A DNA stretch of 64,000 bases, from NCBI RefSeq assembly GCF_007855645.1, contig NZ_CP042264.1:1-64000 (forward strand), in the 5' to 3' direction. Under the pieces are notes generated by a model. The model had not been told where the DNA came from, did no database searches, and saw nothing but the letters and a program-made list of their open reading frames with translations. Shown one piece after another: positions 17,504 through 26,898 of the stretch. Position 1 is the stretch's first letter; each line of letters begins with the position of its first letter. Position numbers and translations under genes: made by a program. This DNA is from Qingshengfaniella alkalisoli. GTDB taxonomy: Bacteria; Pseudomonadota; Alphaproteobacteria; Rhodobacterales; Rhodobacteraceae.

Positions 17504-18711
17504 CGCAGGCAGTTCCAATCCTCGTTATCGGTACGATGGATACGAAAGCACAGGAATTGTGTTTCGTGCGGGATCGTCTGGCAGCAGAGGGGCATACCGT
17601 TCTGATGGTTGACGTGTCCACCAGCGGCAAAGGATGGGGGGCCGACATAACGGCCGAGGCTGTGGCCGAGTGCCACCAGAATGGGTCAACGGTCGTGTTC
17701 ACGGACGAACGAGGAAGCGCGGTGGAGGCAATGTCCCGGGCGCTCACCGAATGGATCGCGAGACAGAAGATCGCCGGAGCAATTGGCTTGGGCGGATCAG
17801 GAGGAACGGCGCTGATCGCGCCAGCGTTGCGGTGTTTGCCCCTGGGCGTTCCGAAGCTGCTGGTTTCGACCGTGGCTTCGGGAAATACGGCACCTTTCAT
17901 CGACACGAGCGATCTGATCATGGTGCCGTCCGTGACCGACATTGGCGGATTGAACCGGGTCTCGCGTCCGATCCTCGCCAATGCCGCTGCCGCGCTCTCA
18001 GGAATGCTTGATTGCAAGAAGGTCGAGGACCCATCGGACTTACCGACAGTCGCTTTGACGATGTTCGGCGTGACCACCCCTTGCGTGACGGCGGTTTGCG
18101 ACCGGATCAAGGACCGCTTCGACCCCATCGTCTTTCATGCCACCGGAACGGGCGGCCGGTCGATGGAGAACCTTGCCCTGGCCGGTCAGTTGGACGCTGT
18201 AATGGATCTGACGACAACCGAGTTATGCGATCGGTTGGCTGGAGGGATCATGGCGGCATCTCCGGACCGCATTGCAAGGCTCGCTCCGCTTGGAATCCCC
18301 TATATCGGGTCGGCGGGTGCGCTGGATATGGTGAATTTTGCGGCGGCGGACACAGTGCCTGAACGATATTCAGACCGGCTGCTTTATCGACACAACCCGC
18401 AAATCACCCTGATGCGCACAACCGCGCCGGAATGCGCGCAAATAGGACGTGAAATCGGTGAAGCATTGAATCTGTTCGATGGGCCAACCGTCTTTCTGAT
18501 CCCTGAGGGTGGCGTATCTGCGCTGGACGCGCCCGGACAACCTTTTCACGATCCGACAGCGGATGCCGCGCTATTTGAGGCTGTTGAAGCCACACTGCGT
18601 CAAACGTCAAAGCGTCGCGTGATCCGGCTGCCCCATCACATTAACGATCCGGCCTTCGCGTCCGTCGCCGCCGGGTTGCTGGAAGACATGATGAACGAGG
18701 TAAGAACATGA
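17500..18711 (+). CDS. UPF0261 / Tm-1-like ATP-binding domain protein
   Basis: A 403-aa member of the UPF0261 family, the N-terminal domain of the tomato Tm-1 resistance protein, which binds ATP. Seen here are the N-terminal [14 protein letters not shown], the [10 protein letters not shown] loop (about residue 94), [10 protein letters not shown], the [11 protein letters not shown] motif (about 211) and [18 protein letters not shown] near the C-terminus. The start is TTG 17500, overlapping the ATPase stop. The biochemical role is not established for the family. The next gene encodes the other half of Tm-1, so the pair probably forms one complex. The operon context suggests a step in catabolism of the imported sugar derivative. 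Confidence 0.85.
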   Translation: MTQAVPILVIGTMDTKAQELCFVRDRLAAEGHTVLMVDVSTSGKGWGADITAEAVAECHQNGSTVVFTDERGSAVEAMSRALTEWIARQKIAGAIGLGGSGGTALIAPALRCLPLGVPKLLVSTVASGNTAPFIDTSDLIMVPSVTDIGGLNRVSRPILANAAAALSGMLDCKKVEDPSDLPTVALTMFGVTTPCVTAVCDRIKDRFDPIVFHATGTGGRSMENLALAGQLDAVMDLTTTELCDRLAGGIMAASPDRIARLAPLGIPYIGSAGALDMVNFAAADTVPERYSDRLLYRHNPQITLMRTTAPECAQIGREIGEALNLFDGPTVFLIPEGGVSALDAPGQPFHDPTADAALFEAVEATLRQTSKRRVIRLPHHINDPAFASVAAGLLEDMMNEVRT

Positions 18712-19547
18712 CCCAACATGACCGGCAGGGACTGTTGAAAAAGTTCAGAGATCAGATCGCACAAGGCCGACCTATCATCGGCGGTGGTGCGGGAACCGGG
18801 TTGTCGGCGAAATGCGAAGAAGCCGGTGGTGTGGACTTGATCGTGATCTACAATTCCGGCCGCTATCGCATGGCGGGGCGCGGGTCACTGGCCGGAGTTC
18901 TGGCTTATGGCAATGCCAATGAGATCGTCATGGACATGGCGCGTGAAGTTATTCCCGTTGTGCAGCACACACCGGTGCTGGCAGGGGTGAACGGCACCGA
19001 TCCGTTTTGCCGCTTCGATACGTTTCTCGACGATATCAGGCGCGCCGGGTTCGCGGGAGTGCAAAACTTTCCCACGGTGGGGTTGATTGACGGAAACTTT
19101 CGGCAAAATCTTGAAGAAACGGGGATGGGCTATGACAAGGAAGTTGACCTTATCGCACTCGCCCGCAGCAAGGATCTGTTGACCACCCCCTACGTTTTTG
19201 ACGTTGAGCAGGCCCGGCGTATGACGCGGGCGGGCGCTGACATCGTGGTAGCGCATATGGGGCTGACCACTGGTGGCGCTATTGGAGCAGATACCGCGAT
19301 GACGCTAGACGACGCGCGCGATCAGGTTGCGCGCATCGCGGCCGCCGCACTTAAGGAGCGCGATGATGTCTTGGTTCTGTGTCATGGTGGTCCAATAGCA
19401 GAGCCCGAGCATGCGCAGTTCATCTTGGACAACTGCCCGCAATGCCACGGCTTCTACGGGGCAAGCAGCATGGAGCGTTTACCAACGGAACGCGCTCTCG
19501 TCGCACAGATCGAAGCCTTCAAGAATATTCGCCGCCAAGACACGTAA
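18708..19547 (+). CDS. TIM-barrel protein of the PEP-hydrolase-like family (PF09370)
   Basis: A 279-aa TIM-barrel protein, corresponding to the C-terminal half of plant Tm-1 and often annotated as phosphoenolpyruvate hydrolase family. Motifs include [15 protein letters not shown] (about residue 25), [36 protein letters not shown] and [10 protein letters not shown]. The ATG overlaps the UPF0261 gene stop by 4 nt. The same fold recurs as the sensor domain of the regulator at 19998-21746 and in a truncated form at 23480-23980. The reaction is unknown; a hydrolase or lyase acting on a small carboxylate is plausible. Confidence 0.82.
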   Translation: MTQHDRQGLLKKFRDQIAQGRPIIGGGAGTGLSAKCEEAGGVDLIVIYNSGRYRMAGRGSLAGVLAYGNANEIVMDMAREVIPVVQHTPVLAGVNGTDPFCRFDTFLDDIRRAGFAGVQNFPTVGLIDGNFRQNLEETGMGYDKEVDLIALARSKDLLTTPYVFDVEQARRMTRAGADIVVAHMGLTTGGAIGADTAMTLDDARDQVARIAAAALKERDDVLVLCHGGPIAEPEHAQFILDNCPQCHGFYGASSMERLPTERALVAQIEAFKNIRRQDT

Positions 19548-19566
19548 AACCCGAAGGAGATACAGC

Positions 19567-20001
19567 ATGGCTAAGGTCTATATCAGTGATGTCATCGACG
19601 CACCGCTCGACAAGGTCTGGAATTTTGCTCGCGACTTCAACGGTCATGGCGATTGGCATCCTATCATCGAGAAAAGCGAGATCGAGGGCGGCAAGCCTTC
19701 GGATCAGGTGGGATGTGTTCGGGCATTTTCGACGAGTGATGGCGGTTTCCTGCGCGAACGTCTCATCGCGTTCTCCGACAAGGACCATTTCTTCACTTAC
19801 GAGATTCTCGAAAGTCCCATGCCGATCGAGAATTACGTTGCCAGTTTCCGCTGCACGCAGATCACGGAAGGCGATAGAACCTTCGTGGAATGGTGGGCCG
19901 AGTTCGATGTGGCACCTGAAGACGAGGCGGAGATCAGGCAGCGTGTGGGCAGAAACACGTTCGCGGCAGGCATCCGTGCGATCGCGGAGCGGTTGGACTA
20001 G
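19567..20001 (+). CDS. SRPBCC-family small-molecule-binding protein
   Basis: A 144-aa START/polyketide-cyclase-like fold. The N-terminus DVIDAPLDKVWNFARDFNGHGDWHP and the ending GIRAIAERLD are typical of the MxaD/PYR-like group. AAGGAGATACAGC precedes ATG 19567. Such proteins bind hydrophobic ligands or catalyse cyclisations; no specific ligand can be named. It is the last rightward gene of the sugar-type operon and its TAG stop overlaps the stop of the convergent regulator inside a shared CTAG. Confidence 0.75.
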   Translation: MAKVYISDVIDAPLDKVWNFARDFNGHGDWHPIIEKSEIEGGKPSDQVGCVRAFSTSDGGFLRERLIAFSDKDHFFTYEILESPMPIENYVASFRCTQITEGDRTFVEWWAEFDVAPEDEAEIRQRVGRNTFAAGIRAIAERLD

Positions 20002-21746
20002 GTGCGCGTACCTTCCCGATCCAGCGCATAGCGACGGATCTTGTTGTAAAGTGTCTTGCGCGAGATTCCGAGGTAGACCGCTGTTTCGCTGCGGTTGAAA
20101 CGATTTCTGCGCAACCCGTCCAGTATCCAGTCCTTTTCACTGGCGAATAGCGATCTGCCTGCATCCGGCGACTTGAGATCGCCAAGTTCGACCGGTGTAA
20201 TGACGTCGCTGTTGCCCGCCAATGCGGCGTTTTCTACGCTGCGCCGAAGTTCGTCCACATCTCCGGGCCAGTCATAGTCCACCAACCTGCGCCACGCCGC
20301 TGCGTCGAGACGCAGCAGGGGTCGACGCATCCGTGCGCGAAGATCACGCAGGACCAGATCGAGCACGGAGGACACGTCTTCGGTACGATCTGACAGCCGC
20401 GGAACAGGCAGATGAACCAAACCCGGTGTCGCGGCCATATCCATGCCCGACACAAGAATCAGGCGCAGGTCGACGGGGTAGGTGCGGGTGCCGCCAATCT
20501 GTTTGGCTTGTCCCAGCCGAACGGCATCAGCCACTTCCTGGATCAAAGCACATGACGTGTCAGCGACGCAGTCGAGGATCAAGGTGGCGCCGCCAGCTGC
20601 TTCAAGAACGCCTATGCGCCCCCTATCCCTGTTCGGGTGTGCTCCGGCAACATGCCCGAAGATTTCCAGACGTCGCTCTTCACTGTTGCTGCCATCCAGA
20701 CAGATGGTCACGGCTTCGCGTCGGCGTCTTCGGCTTAGCCGGTGCAATGTTTCGGCCACCGACCGTGTTCCGGCGGTATCGGGAACGGCAATATGAACCG
20801 CCACATCGCTTTCGGATACCCTCATCAATTGGTCGCGCGCTCTGCGTATCGTTTCGGAGCGCCCGGCCAGTTGGATAGGGAATACCGGTTGCATCGTGTC
20901 CGATGTGTCGGGGGCGGTGGAGCGTGCGCCAATTGTCTTGAAACTGGCCGTTGTCGCTTCGATGGCGGATTCGATCGGGACACGGTCGATCGTTGAGCCG
21001 CCGACATAGCCGTCGATGTTCACAAACCCGCACAGCTCTTCCAGGTGTCGGGGGCTGACAATGGGTCCGCCTTCGACCAAGCAGAGCGTTCCCTTGGAAA
21101 TCGACCCTACGGCACGCGCGGCGCGATCCACATGGATGGCGGCTTCTTCGATCGCGCGTAAAGTGCCGTCGTCTTCGGGCGCCCCCTCGGCGCCGCCTTG
21201 GTTCCAGCCCAAACCGATGATGACCATTTCAGCGCTGGATGCGGCGGCCTGTTCAGCTTCATGGACTGAATGAGAATATGCCAGCGTCGCAAGTCCGGCA
21301 TCGCGAGCCAGAGCCAGCAGTTCCATTTCCCGATCATAGCCTAGGTCGGCGTCTTCCAGCCGTTGCCGCATCGATCCGCTCAGCATTGAGGCCGTCGGAA
21401 AATTTGCGATCCCCGCGAAGCCCGAGCGCCTTGCTGTGTCGACAAGTTGAGGCAGGTCGGTGCGGGGGTCGAAACAACAGGCACCGAAAATCACAGGAAC
21501 ATTCGCGCGCGGGAGAATTTCCGATTCCGCAAAACCCATGACGAAGCTGTTGGCTTCATTAAAGGCGATCATAGAGCTGATTGAAGGCTCACCCATACTG
21601 CGAAGGCGCCCCGCATTCAGTGCCAGTAGAAAATCAGCACCGCCACGCATCGCAAAATTGGCGGCGAGACCGGTGCCGATTGCTGCGCCTATCAGCATTC
21701 GGCCCTTGTCGCGCCGTAGAAGCGGGTTAGGAGAAACCTCCGACAT
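19998..21746 (-). CDS. Regulator: TIM-barrel sensor fused to degenerate sigma54-activator module and Fis HTH
   Basis: A 582-aa protein in three parts. Residues 1-275 are a PF09370 TIM-barrel similar to the gene at 18708 (IGTGLAANFAMRGGAD, IANFPTASM, VEGGPIVSP). Residues 290-520 align with the sigma54-activator AAA+ domain, but the key sites are lost: the Walker A loop reads VPDTAGTRS, the GAFTGA loop is GHVAGA, and Walker B is TLILDCV. The C-terminus is a Fis-type helix-turn-helix (NRSETAVYLGISRKTLYNKIRRY). It therefore probably binds DNA and senses a ligand of the pathway without ATP-driven sigma54 activation. It is downstream of the oxidoreductase gene, overlapping it by 20 bp. Confidence 0.82.
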   Translation of the reverse strand: MSEVSPNPLLRRDKGRMLIGAAIGTGLAANFAMRGGADFLLALNAGRLRSMGEPSISSMIAFNEANSFVMGFAESEILPRANVPVIFGACCFDPRTDLPQLVDTARRSGFAGIANFPTASMLSGSMRQRLEDADLGYDREMELLALARDAGLATLAYSHSVHEAEQAAASSAEMVIIGLGWNQGGAEGAPEDDGTLRAIEEAAIHVDRAARAVGSISKGTLCLVEGGPIVSPRHLEELCGFVNIDGYVGGSTIDRVPIESAIEATTASFKTIGARSTAPDTSDTMQPVFPIQLAGRSETIRRARDQLMRVSESDVAVHIAVPDTAGTRSVAETLHRLSRRRRREAVTICLDGSNSEERRLEIFGHVAGAHPNRDRGRIGVLEAAGGATLILDCVADTSCALIQEVADAVRLGQAKQIGGTRTYPVDLRLILVSGMDMAATPGLVHLPVPRLSDRTEDVSSVLDLVLRDLRARMRRPLLRLDAAAWRRLVDYDWPGDVDELRRSVENAALAGNSDVITPVELGDLKSPDAGRSLFASEKDWILDGLRRNRFNRSETAVYLGISRKTLYNKIRRYALDREGTRT

Positions 21747-22791
21747 AATCCTGCACCTCGATTGCGCGCCCGGACCGGACGCTTTCGATAGATGCGAAGA
21801 TCAGCGCGCTGGCCTGGATGTTCTTCTCGACGATGGTTTCCATTTCGGGGCCGCCGTCAAGCCAGTCGCAGAACTTCTCGATCAACCACGTGTTCAGCCA
21901 TTTGGGTTGCTCCAGGAGCGGGACCTTCTGGCCCTGTCCTTCGCGGTGGCGCTGGTGTGACAATGGCTGGCGCGTGAATATCTCGATCTCGCGGCTGTTA
22001 AGTATCGCAGTGCCGTTTTCGCATTCGACCCGCACATATTCCTTGGTCCAGTCGTTCAGGCCCGTTGCGGAGCTTGATGAGCCTTCGTAAATGCCCCGCA
22101 CACCGTTCTCGAACACCATCGTCACGATTCCGTCGGTGTCGCCGGCGTATTCGGCCCAGTCCGGATTCCACGTTGTGGCGAAGAGCGTTTGGCACTTCGC
22201 GCCCGCCAGATCGGCGACCATGTCCAGATGGTGTACGGCCCCTTCGATCAGCAGAGGATCCTGCATTGTGTGCCGGAAAAGCGTGCCCCAATCCATGTGT
22301 CCGCGCATGTCCGATGCATAGCGGCAACTGACATAGGACACTTCGCCCAACTGGCCGGAGCGGATGATCTTGCGCAGTGTCGTCTTGTCCTGATCGAAGC
22401 GGTGGCTCATGGTTACGGCCATTTTACGACCGGCTTCTCGAACCTTTCGTGCGATGCGCACGGATGCTTCCATGCTGTCGGCAATTGGCTTTTCGCACAG
22501 GATATCGACGCCATGGGCCAGCGCGACGTCGATGACCGCCTCGTGGAATTCCGGTGGCACGACGACCGTGCAGAAATCCGCCTCATGCTGAGCGAAGGCT
22601 TCAGCGATGTCTGTGTGACAGGCGCTGTCGGGCAGGCCAAGCAGTTCTTGGCCCTTCGCGACGGCCTCGGTGTCGACATCGGCAATTGCGACAACTTCGA
22701 TCGTGCCATCGACAATGTTGCGTGACAGGAATTCGCTGCACCAGCGGCGGCCAAAGCTGCCAACACCTACATGGATTACGCGCTTTGTCAT
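21727..22791 (-). CDS. Gfo/Idh/MocA-family oxidoreductase
   Basis: A 354-aa NAD(P)-dependent dehydrogenase. The Rossmann motif is GVGSFGRRW at the N-terminus and the family signature CEKPIADS lies near residue 115; HRFDQ and GAVHHLDM fall in the C-terminal substrate domain. Members oxidise or isomerise sugars, inositols or related polyols. Its ATG directly follows the cupin stop codon and it overlaps the fused regulator, so the three leftward genes form an operon diverging from the truncated TIM-barrel gene at 23480. The substrate is probably derived from the sugar handled by the 11.4-20 kb operon. Confidence 0.85.
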   Translation of the reverse strand: MTKRVIHVGVGSFGRRWCSEFLSRNIVDGTIEVVAIADVDTEAVAKGQELLGLPDSACHTDIAEAFAQHEADFCTVVVPPEFHEAVIDVALAHGVDILCEKPIADSMEASVRIARKVREAGRKMAVTMSHRFDQDKTTLRKIIRSGQLGEVSYVSCRYASDMRGHMDWGTLFRHTMQDPLLIEGAVHHLDMVADLAGAKCQTLFATTWNPDWAEYAGDTDGIVTMVFENGVRGIYEGSSSSATGLNDWTKEYVRVECENGTAILNSREIEIFTRQPLSHQRHREGQGQKVPLLEQPKWLNTWLIEKFCDWLDGGPEMETIVEKNIQASALIFASIESVRSGRAIEVQDYVGGFS

Positions 22792-23427
22792 TCAATCTCT
22801 CCCTTCCGCCGGGTTTGCCTGTCCATGAGTGTGTTCCCACAGATGTCCGATCCTCTTCTGCCGACCCAGACCGGTTTCAAAATATATTGCTGTGACAGGT
22901 TCCGGTGCTTGTGGCATGTCGTGATGGCGCCCCATGCCAATACACAGGCAGTCACCGGGCGCCATTTCGGCAGCTTCATTCTGGACGACAACCGTCGCCC
23001 TGCCTTCAAGAATGATCCAGTACTCATCACAGTCGTGATAGTGAGAGTCGATGCAGGTGCTTTTCGGATAGGTCACCGGATCACCACCATCCTTGGGCGC
23101 AGCGACATCTTTCGCGCTAAACACGCCGCAGCCGCCCAACTCGTTTCCCCACTCACCGGCCAGCCGTACTGCGGTCGCGGTTTCCGACAGCCCGCTGATT
23201 TCGACAGTGCGAGTTCCAGGCAAAATGTCCAGGAATTGTCCGGGCGAAAGCACAATGCCCTTGCTTCCCTGCCTTACAACAATTCCGCCGTTTGCCGCCA
23301 CAATGCGCTCGCTTTGTCGGGTCCGCAGGAATTGTTGAGAGGACTGTCCGACTTCGAAGATCTGGAACTCCCTCAACTCGCACCATTCTGGAAATGTTTG
23401 GTTCTCGCGAAGAATGCGCGGCATCAT
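22792..23427 (-). CDS. Cupin-domain protein
   Basis: A 211-aa cupin. The metal-binding pattern is seen in SHYHDCDEYWIILEG (His-x-His and Glu) and the second motif in APGDCLCIGMGRHHDMP. Single-domain cupins of this kind isomerise or oxygenate small metabolites, or act as ligand sensors. GGAGG is followed by ATGATG, so 23424 is an equally good start. It heads a three-gene leftward operon with the oxidoreductase and the regulator. Confidence 0.75.
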   Translation of the reverse strand: MMPRILRENQTFPEWCELREFQIFEVGQSSQQFLRTRQSERIVAANGGIVVRQGSKGIVLSPGQFLDILPGTRTVEISGLSETATAVRLAGEWGNELGGCGVFSAKDVAAPKDGGDPVTYPKSTCIDSHYHDCDEYWIILEGRATVVVQNEAAEMAPGDCLCIGMGRHHDMPQAPEPVTAIYFETGLGRQKRIGHLWEHTHGQANPAEGRD

Positions 23428-23479
23428 GCTCCTCCCAAAGCAATGCTGTTCTTGACGCCAGTCATGACGTGAGGATCAA

Positions 23480-23980
23480 ATGCAGAAAAGGCGGGAGGCA
23501 CGTTCGGTGGGTAAAAATGGGCAATCGGTTCCCGTTGTGGTGGCGACTTGGTCGAAGCTGTCCCAAGCGGGCCCGTGCAGGATCTACTGTCCGTGCCTTA
23601 AGGGGCTTCCGGCCGAATTGGCTGCCCATCTTGCGATATTGCCCATTCATGACGCTAACGGTGTTCTATTGCGAGAGCTGCCCCGGGAGACGGAACATCT
23701 CGCGCCGGAGTTCGCAGCGGTATGCCTCTCAGATCCGTTCAGAAGAGCCGAAATGCTGTTCGCGGCGATACGGGCGGCGGGAATCCGAGGTATCGTGAAC
23801 TTTCCAAGCGTCACAACACTGTTCGGCTCTGACAGGGATGACAACTTGCGCAAGCTATATAGGCGCGAACTTGACCATCTTGATCTGGCGAAGACCATGG
23901 GCTTTGAGGTTCTGCGTATCGGAGTGGATGTTGCGAACGGCGATTTTCCCGTGAATCAACTGGAGTTTCTGTTGGACTAG
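23480..23980 (+). CDS. Truncated TIM-barrel (PF09370-like) protein
   Basis: A 166-aa protein. The second half (DPFRRAEMLFAAIRAAG, GIVNFPSVTTLFG, DLAKTMGFEVLRIGVDV) resembles the middle of the PF09370 barrel found at 18708 and 19998, but the first strands are degenerate and the C-terminal third is absent. GAGG precedes ATG 23480 by 7 nt. It may be a decaying copy or a small ligand-binding protein. The next gene is convergent and unrelated. Confidence 0.5.
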   Translation: MQKRREARSVGKNGQSVPVVVATWSKLSQAGPCRIYCPCLKGLPAELAAHLAILPIHDANGVLLRELPRETEHLAPEFAAVCLSDPFRRAEMLFAAIRAAGIRGIVNFPSVTTLFGSDRDDNLRKLYRRELDHLDLAKTMGFEVLRIGVDVANGDFPVNQLEFLLD

Positions 23981-24020
23981 CGGGAGCTCACGTAGTTGCC
24001 AAGCCCGCGAAGACCGAATG

Positions 24021-24839
24021 TTACTCCGCAACCAGCGAAGCTTTCGTCATGGCGCGCGGGTAGGGAACGACCAGAGGATGCGTTGCACCGGGCAGGGTGA
24101 TGATCTGGCAGTCGATCCCGAAGACCTGCGACAGCACGTCTTCGCGCATGACAGATGTCACATCGCCTTGGGCCGCGATCCGGCCACTCTCGAACAGAAC
24201 GATATGGTCGGCGTAGCGCGCGGCAAGGTTCAGATCATGCAGCACGACCACGACGCTGCGTTGCTCTTGCTGGTTCAGCTTTCGCAACAGCTCCAGAACC
24301 TCCAGCGCGTGCGCGATGTCGAGATGGTTGGTCGGTTCGTCCAGCAAGATGATCCCGGCCTCTTGTGCCAGCACCATCGCGATCCAGGCGCGCTGGCGCT
24401 GACCGCCAGACAAGCTGTCTATAGGGGTATCGGCAAGGTCTTCGATTGCCGCAGCATGGATCGCGCGTTCGCAGGCGGTTTTGTCCGTGGTGGATGGTCC
24501 CGAAAGCGGCTTCCGATGCGCGTATCGGCCAAGCATTACCAGATCAGCCACGCGCATATCACCCGGCGCGTCCGGAGATTGCGACAGCATGGCGACTGCG
24601 CGAGCCAGATCACGCCCACTCCAGTCGGATAGCGAACGCCCATCGACTGTCAGAACCCCGTTTTGCGAAGGCATCAGACGTCGGATCAGACGTAGTGCCG
24701 TCGACTTGCCACTGCCGTTGGGGCCGCACAGTGCGACGATCTTTCCGGCCGGCAGGTCCAGATCCAGATCGCGGAAGATCAGCCTGTTGCCATAGCCCGC
24801 GCCAACACCGTCGAAACGGGCAAGGGATGGGTCGGTCAT
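24021..24839 (-). CDS. Iron-siderophore ABC transporter ATPase (FecE/FepC type)
   Basis: A 272-aa ATPase. Walker A is GPNGSGKST, the signature is SLSGGQRQRAWIAMVLAQ, Walker B is GIILLDEPTNHLD, and the H-loop is VVLHDLNLAARYAD; the THLDIA and DLNLA patterns are typical of the iron-siderophore class. ATG 24839 overlaps the permease stop by 4 nt. It is the last gene of the leftward permease-permease-ATPase operon; the binding proteins are divergent. Confidence 0.9.
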   Translation of the reverse strand: MTDPSLARFDGVGAGYGNRLIFRDLDLDLPAGKIVALCGPNGSGKSTALRLIRRLMPSQNGVLTVDGRSLSDWSGRDLARAVAMLSQSPDAPGDMRVADLVMLGRYAHRKPLSGPSTTDKTACERAIHAAAIEDLADTPIDSLSGGQRQRAWIAMVLAQEAGIILLDEPTNHLDIAHALEVLELLRKLNQQEQRSVVVVLHDLNLAARYADHIVLFESGRIAAQGDVTSVMREDVLSQVFGIDCQIITLPGATHPLVVPYPRAMTKASLVAE

Positions 24840-25876
24840 GCGGGTCTCCGTCGCAGAAGAAGCAGGTAAAGAAACAGCGGCGCTCCGAACAGGGCAGTGA
24901 GTGCACCAGCGGGCAATTCCAGCGGTGGTATGGCGATCCGCGCGATGATGTCGGCGGCCAGCACGAGGCACGCGCCGAGTGTCGCGGACGCGATCAGGAA
25001 CGGTGCGCCCCGCCCGGCGATGATCCGGCGCGCAAGATGCGGGGCGATCAGGCCGACGAATCCGATGGCTCCGACAAAGGCCACGGCGGCTGCGGTCAGC
25101 AACACAGCCAGGCCGATCAGCGACGTCTGGGACCGGCCAAGGCTCAAGCCGGTGGACCGTGCGCTGTCAGGATCAAGTTGAAGCTGAGTCAGGGGCAACA
25201 CTGCGAGCCACAGAAGCGGGACGGACAGGGCCAGCACGCTCGCAACGGTCCAGACATCCGTCCAATGGGCCGCGCCAACAGAGCCTGTCAGCCAAGTCAA
25301 CGCTTGCGATGCGCGATAGACGGGGCCGAGTATCATCATGATAGTCACGGCAGCTTTGGCCAGCGCACCAATCGCAACACCATAGAGGATAAGCCGCGTC
25401 GGGTCGCTTCGGCTGTCTGCAAAAGTCAGCGTGGCGACGATCACGGTGAACACGGCGGCACCGGTTACGGCGGCAAGGGGTAGCCAATGCACGGATACGG
25501 TCAGGTTGTTCGATTCATCCGAGAACGTCCACAGGAACGCGACTACACCCACCGCAGCCCCGTCCGTAATCCCAAGAATAGATGGCGCAGCCAGCGGGTT
25601 ACGGGTCACGCGCTGCAAGATCGTGCCTGCCAGCGCCAGACAAGCGCCAGCCAATGCGGCAAGGGCGACGCGCGGCAGGCGTAGCGTCCAGACGATGACC
25701 TGATCCGGCCCGTCAGATTGCCTGAGCAATGCCGCCAGTACGCGGTCAGGTGGCATGAAACTCGACCCGATACCGATGCCCAGCACGATCAGGACGCTTA
25801 GCAAGGCGGCGAGAGCCGCCAAGGGAAACGTATCCGTTCTGCGGGCTGGCTGGTTGTTGGTCAGAACGTTTGTCAT
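24836..25876 (-). CDS. Iron-siderophore ABC permease (FecD/FepG type)
   Basis: A 346-aa BtuC-family permease with about nine to ten membrane segments. It shows the family patterns RLPRVALAALAGACLALAG, RNPLAAPSILG and the ATPase-coupling GFVGLIAPHLARRI near residue 280. ATG 25876 overlaps the preceding permease stop. Confidence 0.9.
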   Translation of the reverse strand: MTNVLTNNQPARRTDTFPLAALAALLSVLIVLGIGIGSSFMPPDRVLAALLRQSDGPDQVIVWTLRLPRVALAALAGACLALAGTILQRVTRNPLAAPSILGITDGAAVGVVAFLWTFSDESNNLTVSVHWLPLAAVTGAAVFTVIVATLTFADSRSDPTRLILYGVAIGALAKAAVTIMMILGPVYRASQALTWLTGSVGAAHWTDVWTVASVLALSVPLLWLAVLPLTQLQLDPDSARSTGLSLGRSQTSLIGLAVLLTAAAVAFVGAIGFVGLIAPHLARRIIAGRGAPFLIASATLGACLVLAADIIARIAIPPLELPAGALTALFGAPLFLYLLLLRRRPA

Positions 25877-26865
25877 GCGGTAACCACGCGCGAACGGCGC
25901 AACAGCGAGATCAGCGCGGGAACGCCCACGACCGCCAGAACGGTCGTGATAGGGGCTTCGCCGGGGGCAACGATGATCCGTGCGACGATGTCGGCGGTTA
26001 CGGCCAGAAGCGCGCCCGTCAGCAGGCTGAGAATGATCAGTTTGCGATGCTCGGTGGCGTCCGCGCAAAGCCGCCGCGCGATGTGGGGTGCGACAAGGCC
26101 AAGGAAGGCTATCGGCCCGGCCATGGCAACCGCCGCCGCCGCTAGCAGGGCCGCCAAGGCCAGCGATGCCAGGCGGATGCGCAGGACGGGCACACCAACG
26201 GCGGCGGCGCTGGCGTCATCGGTGCGCAAGACATCAAGGGCAGTGGACAGGGCCAAAGCTGATGCGGTTCCGGTGACCAGCACGGGCACACCGAGCCATA
26301 GCAAGAACAGGCTGCGATCCGCGAATCCGCCCGCCAGCCAGAACAGCAATGTTTCCATCGCCGCCTCGTCGACCAGCAGTAGCAGGTTGGTGATGGCACC
26401 AAACATCGCGGCGAAGGTTACGCCCGTCAGTAGTACGGTTGTCGGGTCCATGCCCCGCCCCCCCAGCGATGTCATCAGAAACACGGCGATCACCGTCAGC
26501 AATGCTCCGACACCCGCAGCTGCGGCGATGCCGCTCAGCCCCGTTACGCCTACGGTCACCATTAGGATGACGACCGCCAGTGCAGCACCGGAATTGACGC
26601 CAAGCAAGCCGGGTTCCGCCAGCGGGTTACGCGTAGCACCTTGCATCAGAAGACCGGACAATCCCAGCATTGCGCCGACGCAAGCACCAATCAGGGTGCG
26701 GGGAACGCGTAGGGTGCGGATGATCAGGTCCTCGGGGGTCTGCCCGCCCTGCAAGGCCTGCCAGACCTGATCAGGGGAATAGAGACGAAGCCCTGCATGC
26801 AGGCTCAGAACCATTGCACAGGCCAGCAGGCAAGCGATTATACAGATGATACGAAGGAACGTCAT
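25873..26865 (-). CDS. Iron-siderophore ABC permease (FecC/FepD type)
   Basis: A 330-aa BtuC-family permease, partner of the one at 24836. Family patterns are TLRVPRTLIGACVGAMLGLSG, RNPLAEPGLLG and the coupling FLGLVAPHIARRL. ATG 26865 was preferred because the hydrophobic region begins there; an ATG at 26895 in frame would add ten polar residues. The region between it and the divergent binding-protein gene holds a candidate RirA box. Confidence 0.88.
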   Translation of the reverse strand: MTFLRIICIIACLLACAMVLSLHAGLRLYSPDQVWQALQGGQTPEDLIIRTLRVPRTLIGACVGAMLGLSGLLMQGATRNPLAEPGLLGVNSGAALAVVILMVTVGVTGLSGIAAAAGVGALLTVIAVFLMTSLGGRGMDPTTVLLTGVTFAAMFGAITNLLLLVDEAAMETLLFWLAGGFADRSLFLLWLGVPVLVTGTASALALSTALDVLRTDDASAAAVGVPVLRIRLASLALAALLAAAAVAMAGPIAFLGLVAPHIARRLCADATEHRKLIILSLLTGALLAVTADIVARIIVAPGEAPITTVLAVVGVPALISLLRRSRVVTA

Positions 26866-26898
26866 GGCATCCGACCGTTTCGCTCGGATTGACATTGG

